Shown: piece by piece, positions 9,939 through 18,110 of the stretch | Numbering within the stretch: the stretch's first letter is position 1 | How the letters are laid out: each line of letters begins with the position of its first letter | Origin: Methylobacter sp. | Lineage (GTDB): Bacteria; Pseudomonadota; Gammaproteobacteria; Methylococcales; Methylomonadaceae | Reading direction: 5' to 3' | DNA length: 36,989 bases | Assembly: GCA_030655535.1 (NCBI GenBank) | Contig: JAURVK010000020.1 | Coordinates: 1-36,989 of the forward strand | Translations under genes and position numbers: made by a program | Notes under the pieces: generated by a model | Told to the model about the DNA's origin: nothing | What the model saw: the letters and a program-made list of their open reading frames with translations, nothing else | Database searches by the model: none

Positions 9939-10020
9939 TACGCGGCCGAGTCCGCAACTGGTTTTTAATACGGCGGTCGAGCCGAAACTGGTTTTTAATA
10001 CGGCGGTCGAGCCGTATAAC
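9931..10020. repeat. Three 30-bp tandem direct repeats overlapping the clpA stop
   Basis: Units at 9931-9960, 9961-9990 and 9991-10020 share TTTTTAATACGGCGGTCGAG; the first is the most divergent and contains the clpA stop codon (9936-9938). Each unit has an internal CGGC...GCCG dyad. Because 30 is a multiple of three, one frame reads as a 10-residue peptide repeat (VFNTAVEPKL-type), but it has no credible start and is out of frame with clpA. Confidence 0.8.
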
Positions 10021-10078
10021 TGTTCAAGAAACTTGCGTTACAAATTTGTCTGGAACAGATTTGCATTTACCCGAAGGG

Positions 10079-10123
10079 CGTCAGGCAGGATAGCCTGACG
10101 TGAATCCTGTTAACAACAGGATT
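10079..10123. terminator. Two adjacent perfect hairpins between clpA and infA
   Basis: Hairpin one: CGTCAGGC (10079-10086), 6-base loop, GCCTGACG (10093-10100). Hairpin two: AATCCTGTT (10103-10111), AAC loop, AACAGGATT (10115-10123). The second overlaps the infA stop codon. They sit between convergent genes where a bidirectional terminator is expected. Neither is followed by a clear T-run on either strand, so intrinsic termination is uncertain. No tRNA-Ser gene like E. coli serW is present here. Confidence 0.4.
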
Positions 10124-10340
10124 AACGCATACGGAATGTGATACGACCTTTGCTTAAATCATAGGGAGTCATTTCAACTTTAACACTGTCCCCGGTAAGA
10201 ATACGGATGTAATGCTTACGCATTTTTCCCGAGATATGCGCAGTCACAATATGACCGTTTTCCAATTCGACGCGAAACATGGTATTAGGAAGCGTGTCAA
10301 TCACCTTCCCTTCCATTTCAATTTGATCTTCTTTGGCCAT
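10122..10340 (-). CDS. infA: Translation initiation factor IF-1
   Basis: Small S1-like OB-fold protein that binds the ribosomal A site during initiation. The 72-residue length equals E. coli IF-1. Seen: [20 protein letters not shown] at the N-terminus, the RNA-binding core [19 protein letters not shown], and the C-terminal [17 protein letters not shown] lies about eight bases upstream of the ATG. The gene is convergent with clpA, an arrangement shared with enteric bacteria. Confidence 0.98.
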   Translation of the reverse strand: MAKEDQIEMEGKVIDTLPNTMFRVELENGHIVTAHISGKMRKHYIRILTGDSVKVEMTPYDLSKGRITFRMR

Positions 10341-10487
10341 TTATAATAATCCTTGGTATTTAAAACGGCTAATAATAACATAAACGCATTTTTAACAACA
10401 GAAGTGTGTAGCAACGATGGTGCATTTGTTATTCAACAGCCCAGTTTCAACCTAGAAATCAACCATTCAGCAATAAAAATCAATTCG

Positions 10488-10505
10488 TCCACGAAAAACA
10501 CGAAA
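10488..10505. repeat. Copy of the CACGAAA dispersed repeat
   Basis: TCCACGAAAAACACGAAA differs at one base from the 571-588 arm (read on the opposite strand). A shorter degenerate run (GACACGAAAT) follows at about 10519. No second inverted arm was seen close by. Confidence 0.5.
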
Positions 10506-10565
10506 GCCAAAAGTAGGCGACACGAAATAAATCAACATGATGTATTTACAGCCACTCCCTTGAGC

Positions 10566-10590
10566 CGGTCGGGGCATGTTGCCCCGTCCG
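10566..10590. repeat. GC-rich stem-loop
   Basis: CGG-T-CGGGGCA pairs with TGCCCCG-T-CCG around a TGT loop; only one T:T mismatch interrupts the 11-bp stem. Non-coding; REP-like in form. Confidence 0.5.
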
Positions 10591-10987
10591 AAACGTTTTA
10601 TATTGGTTATAGCTGTAGGGCGGTTTCGCGCCACGACTTGTATGATTACAATCAAGCAACTCATCCAGTTTTTATTAGAATAGGAATTCTAGTGAAAAAT
10701 AGATGGAGTAGACCGATACGGCTTGGGTTTATTAAATAAAACCGTCATGCAACAATGGTCGCTACACCTAACTTTTTATAACTCGAACAGTTGCCAGGAA
10801 CATATTGTGATTCCGCATTTACAAGTATGAGTACTAAAACGCCATGCTCAACTTTCTAAATGAAGAAAGTATGGCATGACAACTTCCTTTAAAGCTCTTT
10901 GCGTTTACTGTATTTATTTTTTGACCCCTTTATTTTTGAGCTTGTGGATTTTGATAATATCCACAGCCGCGTGCCTAAGACAAATTG

Positions 10988-11064
10988 CTGGTTCCCAATC
11001 TGCTTGGGAGTTCGGTTGTGGGAGCTTCGCTTACTGCGTTCCCAGTCAGGGGATTGGGAGCCAG
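10988..11064. repeat. Long stem-loop CTGGTTCCCAATC / GATTGGGAGCCAG
   Basis: Thirteen-base arms at 10988-11000 and 11052-11064 pair with a single wobble. A smaller CCCAA/TTGGG hairpin (10994-11008) reuses the left arm, so two alternative folds are possible. Repeats with TTCCCAA/TTGGGAA arms are a common REP-like form. Confidence 0.5.
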
Positions 11065-11124
11065 CGTATCGGCTCCTTGTAGGCTTATTCGAGTCTACAA
11101 CTAAGGCTTGGACAAGCCCTGAAT

Positions 11125-11152
11125 GTCGGGCAACGAAAAGCTGTTGCCCGAC
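11125..11152. repeat. Stem-loop GTCGGGCAAC / GTTGCCCGAC
   Basis: Perfect 10-bp stem (11125-11134 with 11143-11152) with an 8-base loop, 34 bp from the stop of the DHOD-like gene. It is well placed as the 3' hairpin of the nifJ-DHOD transcript, although read on that strand it lacks an obvious T-run. Confidence 0.5.
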
Positions 11153-11185
11153 CTACCCCGTTGCGAAAAACGTACCCAACAAAAA

Positions 11186-12199
11186 TTACCTCAACACCCC
11201 CGCCGGGCTGGAATAACTATCCAACACCTGCACATAATTGGCGCGTTCATAAGCGCTGGGATCGATAGCGTGTTGCTGGCTGACGCTGCCCTTTAATTGA
11301 TCGACCGAATCATATTCATGCTCGGCCAGCCATTGCTCCATTTCATTCAGAATTTCGCTTAACCGGCCTACGCCGTGCTTTAGCAACACACTGCAAAGAT
11401 GCACCACATCGGCTCCCGCCAATAGCGCTTTCAGTACATCGGGCGTCTGGTGAAAACCGCCGGTTACGGCAAGGGATAATTTAGTTCGGCCGTACAGCAA
11501 AGCTGTCCAGCGTATGCGCAATAACGCTTCCGCTGAAGATGACAACTCCAGTTTCGGCAGCACTTCCAGCGTTTCCAGGTCTATGTCGGGCTGGTAAAAA
11601 CGGTTGAACAACGCTATGCCGTCGGCTCCTGCGGCTTCCAGACGTTTGGCGAAATGAATCGGCGAGCTGAACTGCGAAGACAGCTTCATGGTAATCGGTA
11701 AACTGACCTGACCTTTCAATTCCTGCAATATGGCCAGATAACGGTTTTCGACGGTCTCGCCGCTTTCATCGCTATTGGCCGCCAGATGATAGATATTCAG
11801 CTCCAGCGCATCGGCACCCGCCTGTTGCAATAGCTTGCCGTAATCAACCCAGCCGTTCAGGGATATGCCGTTTAAACTGGCGATGACCGGAATCGCCAGG
11901 GTGGACTTGAGCTGTTGCAGATGCTCCAGATACTGTTCCTGATAGGTCTGAATGTTTTCCGGCATCGGATGAAACGAATCCGCTTCGCCATGGCCTATCG
12001 ATTGTTGATAAAAAAACCGTTCCATTTGCCGCTCTTCGGCTTCGATTTTTTCTTCGAACAGCGAATACATCACCAACGCCGATGCGCCTGCGTCTTCCAG
12101 TCTGCGCGCACTGTCCGCATCCTTACTCAACGGCGACGCCGACGGCACTAAGGGATTAGCCAGTTTCAAGCCTAAATATTCAGTCGTTAAATCAACCAT
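11186..12199 (-). CDS. Dihydroorotate dehydrogenase-like FMN protein
   Basis: FMN-binding TIM-barrel protein of the dihydroorotate dehydrogenase family (COG0167-like). Seen: an N-terminal EYLGLKLANPLVPSASPLSK, a central barrel strand PITMKLSSQFSS, and the FMN-phosphate loop region AVTGGFHQTPDVLKALLAGA followed by DVVHLCSVLL. Length 337 residues. The start at 12199 lies in ATGGTTGA and overlaps the nifJ stop by 8 bases, with GGAG about eight bases upstream. The longer in-frame extension lies inside nifJ and is rejected. Coupling to nifJ suggests a partner of pyruvate:ferredoxin oxidoreductase rather than the pyrimidine pathway enzyme. Its substrate is unknown. Confidence 0.85.
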   Translation of the reverse strand: MVDLTTEYLGLKLANPLVPSASPLSKDADSARRLEDAGASALVMYSLFEEKIEAEERQMERFFYQQSIGHGEADSFHPMPENIQTYQEQYLEHLQQLKSTLAIPVIASLNGISLNGWVDYGKLLQQAGADALELNIYHLAANSDESGETVENRYLAILQELKGQVSLPITMKLSSQFSSPIHFAKRLEAAGADGIALFNRFYQPDIDLETLEVLPKLELSSSAEALLRIRWTALLYGRTKLSLAVTGGFHQTPDVLKALLAGADVVHLCSVLLKHGVGRLSEILNEMEQWLAEHEYDSVDQLKGSVSQQHAIDPSAYERANYVQVLDSYSSPAGVLR

Positions 12200-15100
12200 T
12201 GTCGGTCTCCTTGGCAGTTTCGCTTTTAAGTTGAGCTTTAATCGCTGAAACACTGGTGGTTTCGTTCCATTCCAGCTCAGACAGTTGTTTGTAATAGTGA
12301 TAGCGGTTTTTAACATCCTGCTGCGCCTGCGCCAGAAAACGCTCTGCATCTTCAGGATGCGTTTGCCACAACATGCTGAACCGGGTTTCGGTTTTGACGA
12401 AATCGCGGTAAGGGATGGACGGTTCCGCAGAATCCAGGTGCATCGGGTTTTTGCCCTGTTTTATTTTGCCGGGATCGAAGCGAAATAACGGCCAATGCCC
12501 GCTTTTGACCGCCAGATTTTGCTGCCGGTGATTGTTGGACAGATCCACGCCGTGCGCGATACAAGGCGCGTAAGCGATGATGATCGACGGACCGTCGTGG
12601 GCTTCCGCCTCCAAAAACGCATTGAGGGTTTGCGTGTCTTTTCCCGCATAGGCGACATGGGCGACGTAGACATTGCTGTAATCCATCGCCAGCAATGCCA
12701 GGTCTTTTTTGGCCGTTGCTTTGCCGCCGGCGGAGAACTTCGCCACGGCGCCTAACGGCGTCGATTTGGAGGTTTGCCCGCCGGTATTGGAATAAACCTC
12801 GGTATCCAGAACCAGGATGTTGACATTGCGCCCGCTGGCCAGGACATGGTCGACGCCGCCGAAACCGATATCGTAAGCCCAGCCGTCGCCGCCGATAATC
12901 CAGACGCTTTTCTTGCACAAGCTGTCGGCTAATTGGAGTAAAGTTTGTGCGGTCGGTTCGGACAAGGTCTGCAACTGTTGTTTGAGTACGGCAACCCGCT
13001 CGCGCTGTTCGTAAATTCCCGCTTCATCGGACTGGTCGGCGTTCAGGAGGGTATCGGTCAGTTCGCCGCCCAACGGCTCGCGCAACGAGGCCAACAATTC
13101 TCTGGCGTATTCGTGTTGTTTATCCAGAGCGATACGCATCCCCAGACCGAATTCCGCATTGTCTTCGAATAAGGAATTGCTCCACGCAGGTCCCCGGCCT
13201 TCCGGGTTTTTAGTCCACGGCGTGGTGGGCAGATTGCCGCCGTAAATCGAGGAACAACCGGTCGCATTGGCAACCACCATCCGGTCGCCGAACAACTGCG
13301 ACGCCAGTTTTATGTACGGCGTTTCGCCGCAACCCACGCAAGCGCCGGAAAACTCGAACAAGGGCTGCAACACCATTGAGCCTTTGATGGTGTTGGTTTT
13401 CAACAGCCTGCGATCGTATTCGGGTATCGTCAAAAAGAAATCCCAATTGTCCCGCTCGGCTTCGCGCAGCGGCGGTTGCGGCTGCATATTGATGGCTTTG
13501 CGGCTGGCGTTGAATTTGTCCCGGATCGGGCAAATATCGACGCACAGCGTACAGCCGGTGCAATCTTCCGGCGCGACCTGATAGCTGATTGCCAATCCGA
13601 CCGGAAAATCCTTACCCAACATCGGCGCATGTTTGAAAGTTTCGGGCGCATTGGCCACGGCTTCAGTCGAATAAATCTTGCTGCGGATTGCGGTATGCGG
13701 GCACACCATCACGCATTTGCCGCATTGGGTACACAAATCGGTTTCCCAGACCGGAATTTCCAGCGCCAAATTGCGTTTTTCATAAGCGGCGGTGCCGGTT
13801 GGAAAGGTGCCGTCAACCGGCATCGCGCTGACCGGCAGCGCATCGCCATGACCTGCAATAATTTCGCCCGTCACCCGTTTGACAAAATCGGGCGCGGCAT
13901 CGCTGATCCTGGATTGAATGTCGAAGTGACTGCTAACCTGTGCAGGCAATGGAACCGTATGCAAACTGGCCAAGGTTTCATCGATGGCTTTAAAATTCAG
14001 TTCGACGATGCGCCGGCCTTTTTTGCCGTAGGTCTTTTCGACTGCGTGTTTAATATCGGCAATCGCCTGGTCTTGCGGCAACACCCCGGATATGGCAAAA
14101 AAACAGGTCTGCATGATGGTATTGATGCGCTTGCCCATACCGCTTTTTTCGGCCACTTCATAGCCGTCGATCACATAAAAGCGAATTTTTTTGGCGATCA
14201 TTTGCTGTTGCATTTTCAAGGGTAGCGTTGCCCAAACCCGTTCGACCGGTTCCGGTGTATTCAACAAAAATACCGCGTTTTCCGCCGCATTGGCGAGCAT
14301 GTCGTAACGTTCCAGAAAAATTGTCTGATGACAGCCGATAAAACCGGCATCGTTGTCGCTAATCAGATAAGTGGAGCGTATCGGTTTGGGGCCGAAACGC
14401 AAATGCGAGACGGTAATCGCGCCGGATTTTTTCGAGTCGTAAACGAAATAACCCTGAGCGTTCAAATCGGTGGCTTCGCCGATAATTTTGATGGTGTTTT
14501 TATTGGCGCTGACCGTGCCGTCGCTGCCCAGGCCGTAAAACATGGCCTGAAAAGTTTCGGCCTGCGCGTCGGTGCGATAAGCTGCATCCCACTCCAGACT
14601 GCTGTGGGTGACATCGTCGTGGATGCCGATGGTGAAATTATTTTTCGGTTGCGGCTGTTTCAATTGGTCATAAATCGCCTTAATCATGCCGGGCGTAAAT
14701 TCCTTGGAAGACAGACCGTAACGGCCGCCGACCACTTTCGGCAGTACCGAAAATTTAGCCGCACCGCTGATAAAATCCTGAGCCAGCGCGGTCAGCACAT
14801 CTTTATATAACGGTTCGCCATCCGCGCCCGGCTCTTTGGTGCGATCCAGTACCGCGATTTTACGGCAGGTCGAAGGCAGCGCCGCTAACAGGCCGACAAC
14901 ATCGAAGGGCCGGTATAAACGCACTTTAAGCAAGCCTACCGATTCGCCCTGACGATTAAGATAATCCAGCGTTTCTTCTACCGCCTCCGCGCCTGATCCC
15001 ATTATCACGATAACGCGCTCGGCCTCCTGCGACCCCAGATAGTCAAACAGGCGATAACAGCGGCCGGTCAGCTTGGCGAACCTGTCCATTGCATTTTGTA

Positions 15101-15830
15101 CAATGCCCGGCATGGCTTGATAATAAGCATTGACCGATTCTCTGGCCTGAAAGTACACATCGGGGTTTTGCGCGGTGCCGCGAAGGACAGGGTTGTCTGG
15201 CGTTAAAGCCCGGCTACGATGCGCCCAAACCCAGTCGTCGTTAATCATTGCCCGCAAGGCCTCATCATCCAAGGCATTAATCTTGGCGACTTCATGCGAG
15301 GTTCTAAACCCGTCGAAAAAATGCATCAGCGGGATGCGGCCTTCCAGCGCTGCGGCATGGGCGATCAGCGCAAAATCCATGACTTCCTGCGGCGAATTGG
15401 AACACAGCATGCCGAAACCGGTCATACGCGCCGACATCACATCGCTATGGTCGCCGAAAATCGACAAACCCTGACAAGCCAGCGAACGGGCGGCAATATG
15501 AAACACCGTCGGCGTTAATTCGCCGGCAATTTTGTACATATTGGGCAGCATCAACAGCAAGCCCTGGGAGGCGGTAAACGTGGTTGCCATCGACCCGGCC
15601 TGCAACGCGCCGTGAATGGCTCCGGCGGCGCCGGCCTCGCTTTGCATTTCGGTAACCTGCGGCACCGTCCCCCATAAATTGACCTGCCCTCGGGACGACC
15701 ATTCATCGGCCCATTCGCCCATATTGGATGACGGCGTTATCGGGTAAATCGCAATGACTTCGTTGAGTTTATGGGCTACCGTCGCGGCAGCCTGATTTCC
15801 ATCGATGGTAAGTGTTTGCTGATTTTTCAT
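12192..15830 (-). CDS. nifJ: Pyruvate:ferredoxin (flavodoxin) oxidoreductase
   Basis: Homodimeric, thiamine-diphosphate and iron-sulfur enzyme that oxidises pyruvate + CoA to acetyl-CoA + CO2 and reduces ferredoxin or flavodoxin. Seen: N-terminal domain with VIAIYPITPSSNMGEWADEW near residues 25-44, two 4Fe-4S motifs CTQCGKCVMVCP near residue 700 and CTGCTLCVDICP near residue 757, a third-cluster CVGCGETPY in the C-terminal domain, and the thiamine-binding GGDGWAYDIGFGGVDHVLAS near residue 980 followed by DTEVYSNTGGQTS. Length 1212 residues is full for the single-chain type. AGGG lies seven bases before the ATG. The second gene of the unit is a DHOD-like protein. Possible roles are electron supply to nitrogenase or low-oxygen pyruvate use; no nif genes are visible here. 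Confidence 0.97.
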   Translation of the reverse strand: MKNQQTLTIDGNQAAATVAHKLNEVIAIYPITPSSNMGEWADEWSSRGQVNLWGTVPQVTEMQSEAGAAGAIHGALQAGSMATTFTASQGLLLMLPNMYKIAGELTPTVFHIAARSLACQGLSIFGDHSDVMSARMTGFGMLCSNSPQEVMDFALIAHAAALEGRIPLMHFFDGFRTSHEVAKINALDDEALRAMINDDWVWAHRSRALTPDNPVLRGTAQNPDVYFQARESVNAYYQAMPGIVQNAMDRFAKLTGRCYRLFDYLGSQEAERVIVIMGSGAEAVEETLDYLNRQGESVGLLKVRLYRPFDVVGLLAALPSTCRKIAVLDRTKEPGADGEPLYKDVLTALAQDFISGAAKFSVLPKVVGGRYGLSSKEFTPGMIKAIYDQLKQPQPKNNFTIGIHDDVTHSSLEWDAAYRTDAQAETFQAMFYGLGSDGTVSANKNTIKIIGEATDLNAQGYFVYDSKKSGAITVSHLRFGPKPIRSTYLISDNDAGFIGCHQTIFLERYDMLANAAENAVFLLNTPEPVERVWATLPLKMQQQMIAKKIRFYVIDGYEVAEKSGMGKRINTIMQTCFFAISGVLPQDQAIADIKHAVEKTYGKKGRRIVELNFKAIDETLASLHTVPLPAQVSSHFDIQSRISDAAPDFVKRVTGEIIAGHGDALPVSAMPVDGTFPTGTAAYEKRNLALEIPVWETDLCTQCGKCVMVCPHTAIRSKIYSTEAVANAPETFKHAPMLGKDFPVGLAISYQVAPEDCTGCTLCVDICPIRDKFNASRKAINMQPQPPLREAERDNWDFFLTIPEYDRRLLKTNTIKGSMVLQPLFEFSGACVGCGETPYIKLASQLFGDRMVVANATGCSSIYGGNLPTTPWTKNPEGRGPAWSNSLFEDNAEFGLGMRIALDKQHEYARELLASLREPLGGELTDTLLNADQSDEAGIYEQRERVAVLKQQLQTLSEPTAQTLLQLADSLCKKSVWIIGGDGWAYDIGFGGVDHVLASGRNVNILVLDTEVYSNTGGQTSKSTPLGAVAKFSAGGKATAKKDLALLAMDYSNVYVAHVAYAGKDTQTLNAFLEAEAHDGPSIIIAYAPCIAHGVDLSNNHRQQNLAVKSGHWPLFRFDPGKIKQGKNPMHLDSAEPSIPYRDFVKTETRFSMLWQTHPEDAERFLAQAQQDVKNRYHYYKQLSELEWNETTSVSAIKAQLKSETAKETDNG

Positions 15831-16368
15831 GAGAAAACCCTATGATGAACAAAAAAATGTAACCGCCCTATTTTCTGCAAAATAGATTGTCATTCGGCAT
15901 CCAATATTGCTTAAATTCAACGCCTAAGTGCAATCGACAATTAACAGAAAAGAAAAAGGTTAGCTGATCTGGTTTCACGCTTTTTTCCATCCGACCCAAG
16001 ATCAGCATCTATAAACAGTCAAGCCAGGAACCAAGATACCAGATTGAGATATTAAATAAAGCAGGAACAGACAGCGGAGTTGCCGGGTGTATCAGAATCA
16101 ACGGTATTCCGGGAGCTGAAGCGTAACCAAGAAGCGTAAAAAAGCAAGGCTGCGATCTGGTGTAGATTCTGAAAGGTCTAAAACCGTTCCGTGACTATAT
16201 CTCAGTAGAATCGACCTGGATGGTATTGGCTGGTGGATGGATTGATCATTACTCAGCAAGCAAAAGTCTGGTTTGAGTTCGATCGAATAAAAGGAAAGAT
16301 CGCCATCCATCCGTCCATGGATAGCGGGAACCTTCTGACTGAGTCAGAGACTCCTCAGATAAACAGCA
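15831..16368. other. 538-bp gap: nifJ upstream region and IS30 remnant
   Basis: Contains the nifJ promoter region (not resolved) and, from about 16016, decayed transposase sequence. No intact gene was found. The minus-strand frame 16098-16310 is antisense to the remnant and is not called. Confidence 0.5.
16016..16139 (+). mobile_element. Decayed IS30-family transposase fragment (N-terminal helix-turn-helix)
   Basis: One frame (16022-16066) reads SQEPRYQIEILNKAG. A second frame (16068-16139) then reads QTAELPGVSESTVFRELKRN, QEA and a stop. Together they match the IS30-family start (LTxEERYQIxxLxKAG..QTEIAxxLGVSxSTISRELKRN) with a few missing bases between the halves and an early stop. The rest of the transposase is not recognisable downstream, and no terminal inverted repeats were seen. 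Clearly non-functional. Confidence 0.65.
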
Positions 16369-16806
16369 TCATTCACCGATCGATGCTTTTATGTGTGCGA
16401 TTGCTTCGTTAACATGTTCTGTCGCAACATCAGCGTGATCCATATTACCGTGCTTTATTGCTTCATTAAGGTGCGTAACTGCTTCGGCCAGGTGTGCTTT
16501 GGCTTCCCCTTCCAGTACTTGTTCAGCGGCCTGTGCGTGCTCAAGAGCCACTTTCGCATGCTCGGTCAAAACACCGGCATGACCCACTTTACCGTGCGTA
16601 GCAGCAACTGCTACATGCTCCAGCGCTTGAGCCGAATGATCTTCTGTGAATTTTTCAGCAGACTTTTCGGTTGCTTCAATTGCTTTTTCTGCTGCTGCAG
16701 AACCTTTATAAGGGACGTATTTAGCCGCTGCTGTTCCTGAGAACAGGGTCGCAACGGCCAGCAATGCAACCGATAAAATATTTTTATACAGTTTAATTTT
16801 GATCAT
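16369..16806 (-). CDS. smbP: Small metal-binding protein (SmbP family), periplasmic
   Basis: Histidine-rich small protein like Nitrosomonas europaea SmbP, which binds copper and other divalent metals in the periplasm. Seen: signal peptide at residues 1-28 (KIKLYKNI, hydrophobic LSVALLAVATLF, AAA before the likely cleavage), then four or five helical repeats with paired His-Ala spacing (ALEHVAVAATHGKVGHAGVL, TEHAKVALEHAQAAEQVL, AVTHLNEAIKHGNMDHADVA). Length 145 residues. AGGA lies about eight bases upstream of the ATG. It stands alone between the IS30 remnant and the threonine genes. Copper handling would suit a methanotroph, but the metal is inferred. Confidence 0.8.
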   Translation of the reverse strand: MIKIKLYKNILSVALLAVATLFSGTAAAKYVPYKGSAAAEKAIEATEKSAEKFTEDHSAQALEHVAVAATHGKVGHAGVLTEHAKVALEHAQAAEQVLEGEAKAHLAEAVTHLNEAIKHGNMDHADVATEHVNEAIAHIKASIGE

Positions 16807-17138
16807 GGAAATTTCCTCTGTTTTTCTTAAATAATTAAGTAAAGATTGAGTATTTCACGGGCACCTATCGAACTACCTTATTAACTATTCGTGAGTAATA
16901 AAACACTACCGGTCGATTACCCGCCTATAGAATGTAACAGCAAAAGAACCGTATATCTAGCCTTTTCATCCACTAGCAGCGTGCATTAACCAGGACATAG
17001 CTAGGTAAATAGTGGAATAATTGGGGCCGTATTAAATTTCGTTGGGACTGATTTGGCAAAGCCTATGCTGATTGGCAAGGAGGTGTATCCTATAACCTTG
17101 TTATAGCAATTCTCTTTAGTAAAACAGCGCAGGCGCAG
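16807..17138. other. 332-bp divergent intergenic region
   Basis: Lies between the divergent smbP and threonine dehydrogenase genes, so it must carry both promoters. A 17-bp dyad CTATAACCTTGTTATAG at 17090-17106, about 33 bp before the dehydrogenase start, is a candidate operator. No gene or RNA was recognised. Confidence 0.4.
17090..17106. promoter_or_regulatory. 17-bp dyad, possible operator
   Basis: CTATAAC, CTT, GTTATAG form perfect 7-base arms 33 bp upstream of the threonine dehydrogenase start. The position suits a regulator site. It could also be part of the -10 region or a leader hairpin. No regulator is encoded next to it. Confidence 0.3.
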
Positions 17139-18080
17139 ATGAAAAAAATACTGGTAACGGGTGCAACCGGGCAAGTCGGCTCGGAGTTAACGATAGCCTT
17201 GCGCAATAACTATGGCCCCGAAAATGTGTTTGCTGCCGATAAAAGACCAGCCTTGAACGAACTAACGCCATCGGGGCCTTTTTGCCGCCTGGATGTGCGC
17301 GATGCGTCGGCAATCGATCAAGTCGTAGACGCTAATAGCATTGATACCATTTTTCATCTCGCCGCATTGCTTTCCGCTGTTGCGGAACAAAAGCCGCAGC
17401 TGGCCTGGGATGTCAATATGAACGGTTTGCTCAATGTATTGGAGACTTGCAGAGTACACCGATGCGCGCTGTTCTTCCCCAGTTCCATAGCGGCCTTCGG
17501 CACAGAAACCCCGTCTATGGATACGCCTCAAGACACTATTCAGCGACCATCGACCATTTACGGTATTACCAAAGTTTCAGGCGAACTGCTTTGTGATTAT
17601 TATCATCATCGCTTTGGCGTCGACGCGCGCGGCTTAAGGTATCCGGGGCTGATTTCCAGCAAAACCCTGCCGGGCGGCGGCACGACGGATTATGCTGTGG
17701 ATATTTTTTATGCGGCAATAAAATCACAACATTACGATTGTTTCCTTCGGGCCGATACGCAACTGGATATGATGTACATGCCCGACGCTATTGATGCCGC
17801 TATTAACTTGATGACAGCGGACAGCAAACAGCTAAGGCACAGAAATGCGTTTAATGTGACGGCCATGAGCTTTACCCCGCAGCAGTTAGCGGCAGAAATA
17901 CAAAAACATATGCCTGAATTCACTATCGCTTACAACGTCGATCCATTACGACAGGCGATTGCCGATTCCTGGCCCAGACACATGAACGATAGCGCCGCCA
18001 AAGCCGAGTGGGGCTGGCAGGCTCAATTCGATTTGTCGACGATGGTCGCAGATATGCTCGAGAAAATCACGCTCGCCTAG
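17139..18080 (+). CDS. L-threonine 3-dehydrogenase, SDR (epimerase-like) type
   Basis: NAD-dependent extended short-chain dehydrogenase, most like the epimerase-type threonine dehydrogenases (L-threonine to 2-amino-3-ketobutyrate). Seen: the Rossmann motif VTGATGQVGSEL near residues 6-17, FHLAALLSAVAEQ after the fourth strand, Ser of FFPSSIAAFG and the YGITK catalytic pair near residues 142-146, and the YPGLISSKTLPGGGTTDYAV segment typical of this subgroup. Length 313 residues. The next gene, a Kbl-type CoA ligase, uses its product, which supports the assignment over UDP-sugar epimerase. Start at 17139 with a weak AGGCG upstream. Confidence 0.85.
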   Translation: MKKILVTGATGQVGSELTIALRNNYGPENVFAADKRPALNELTPSGPFCRLDVRDASAIDQVVDANSIDTIFHLAALLSAVAEQKPQLAWDVNMNGLLNVLETCRVHRCALFFPSSIAAFGTETPSMDTPQDTIQRPSTIYGITKVSGELLCDYYHHRFGVDARGLRYPGLISSKTLPGGGTTDYAVDIFYAAIKSQHYDCFLRADTQLDMMYMPDAIDAAINLMTADSKQLRHRNAFNVTAMSFTPQQLAAEIQKHMPEFTIAYNVDPLRQAIADSWPRHMNDSAAKAEWGWQAQFDLSTMVADMLEKITLA

Positions 18081-18110
18081 CTAAAGAATAAACTTAGAAA
18101 AATCAATTGA

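Larger units (their letters stand above)
10341..11185. other. 845-bp non-coding gap rich in hairpin repeats
   Basis: Open frames here (for example 10899-11216 plus and 10353-10739 plus) show no recognisable protein and run through hairpins, so none is called. The gap holds a CACGAAA-type repeat (10488-10505) and three stem-loops (10566-10590, 10988-11064, 11125-11152). It lies between the infA start and the 3' end of the DHOD-like gene. Confidence 0.5.

Noticed and set aside
9931-10020. CRISPR-like array
   Set aside because: The three units are directly adjacent with no spacers, and no cas genes are present.
9916-10098. Frame encoding a 10-residue peptide repeat after clpA
   Set aside because: It begins inside clpA without a ribosome site and is a by-product of the 30-bp tandem repeats; treated as a repeat, not a gene.
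10020-10120. Possible tRNA-Ser gene as found beside E. coli infA (serW)
   Set aside because: No cloverleaf, TTCGANNC arm or CCA end could be found in this gap.
10899-11216. 105-residue plus-strand frame in the hairpin-rich gap
   Set aside because: It runs through two stem-loop repeats and into the 3' end of the opposite-strand DHOD-like gene; no protein family resembles it.
12352-12918. 188-residue minus-strand frame overlapping nifJ
   Set aside because: Same strand but shifted frame of nifJ, Arg-rich and without motifs; a shadow.
13476-14225. 249-residue plus-strand frame inside nifJ
   Set aside because: Antisense to a full-length, motif-rich nifJ; the predicted residues match no family and arise from codon bias of the true gene.
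16098-16310. 70-residue minus-strand frame upstream of smbP
   Set aside because: Antisense to the IS30 remnant and without recognisable motifs or a ribosome binding site.
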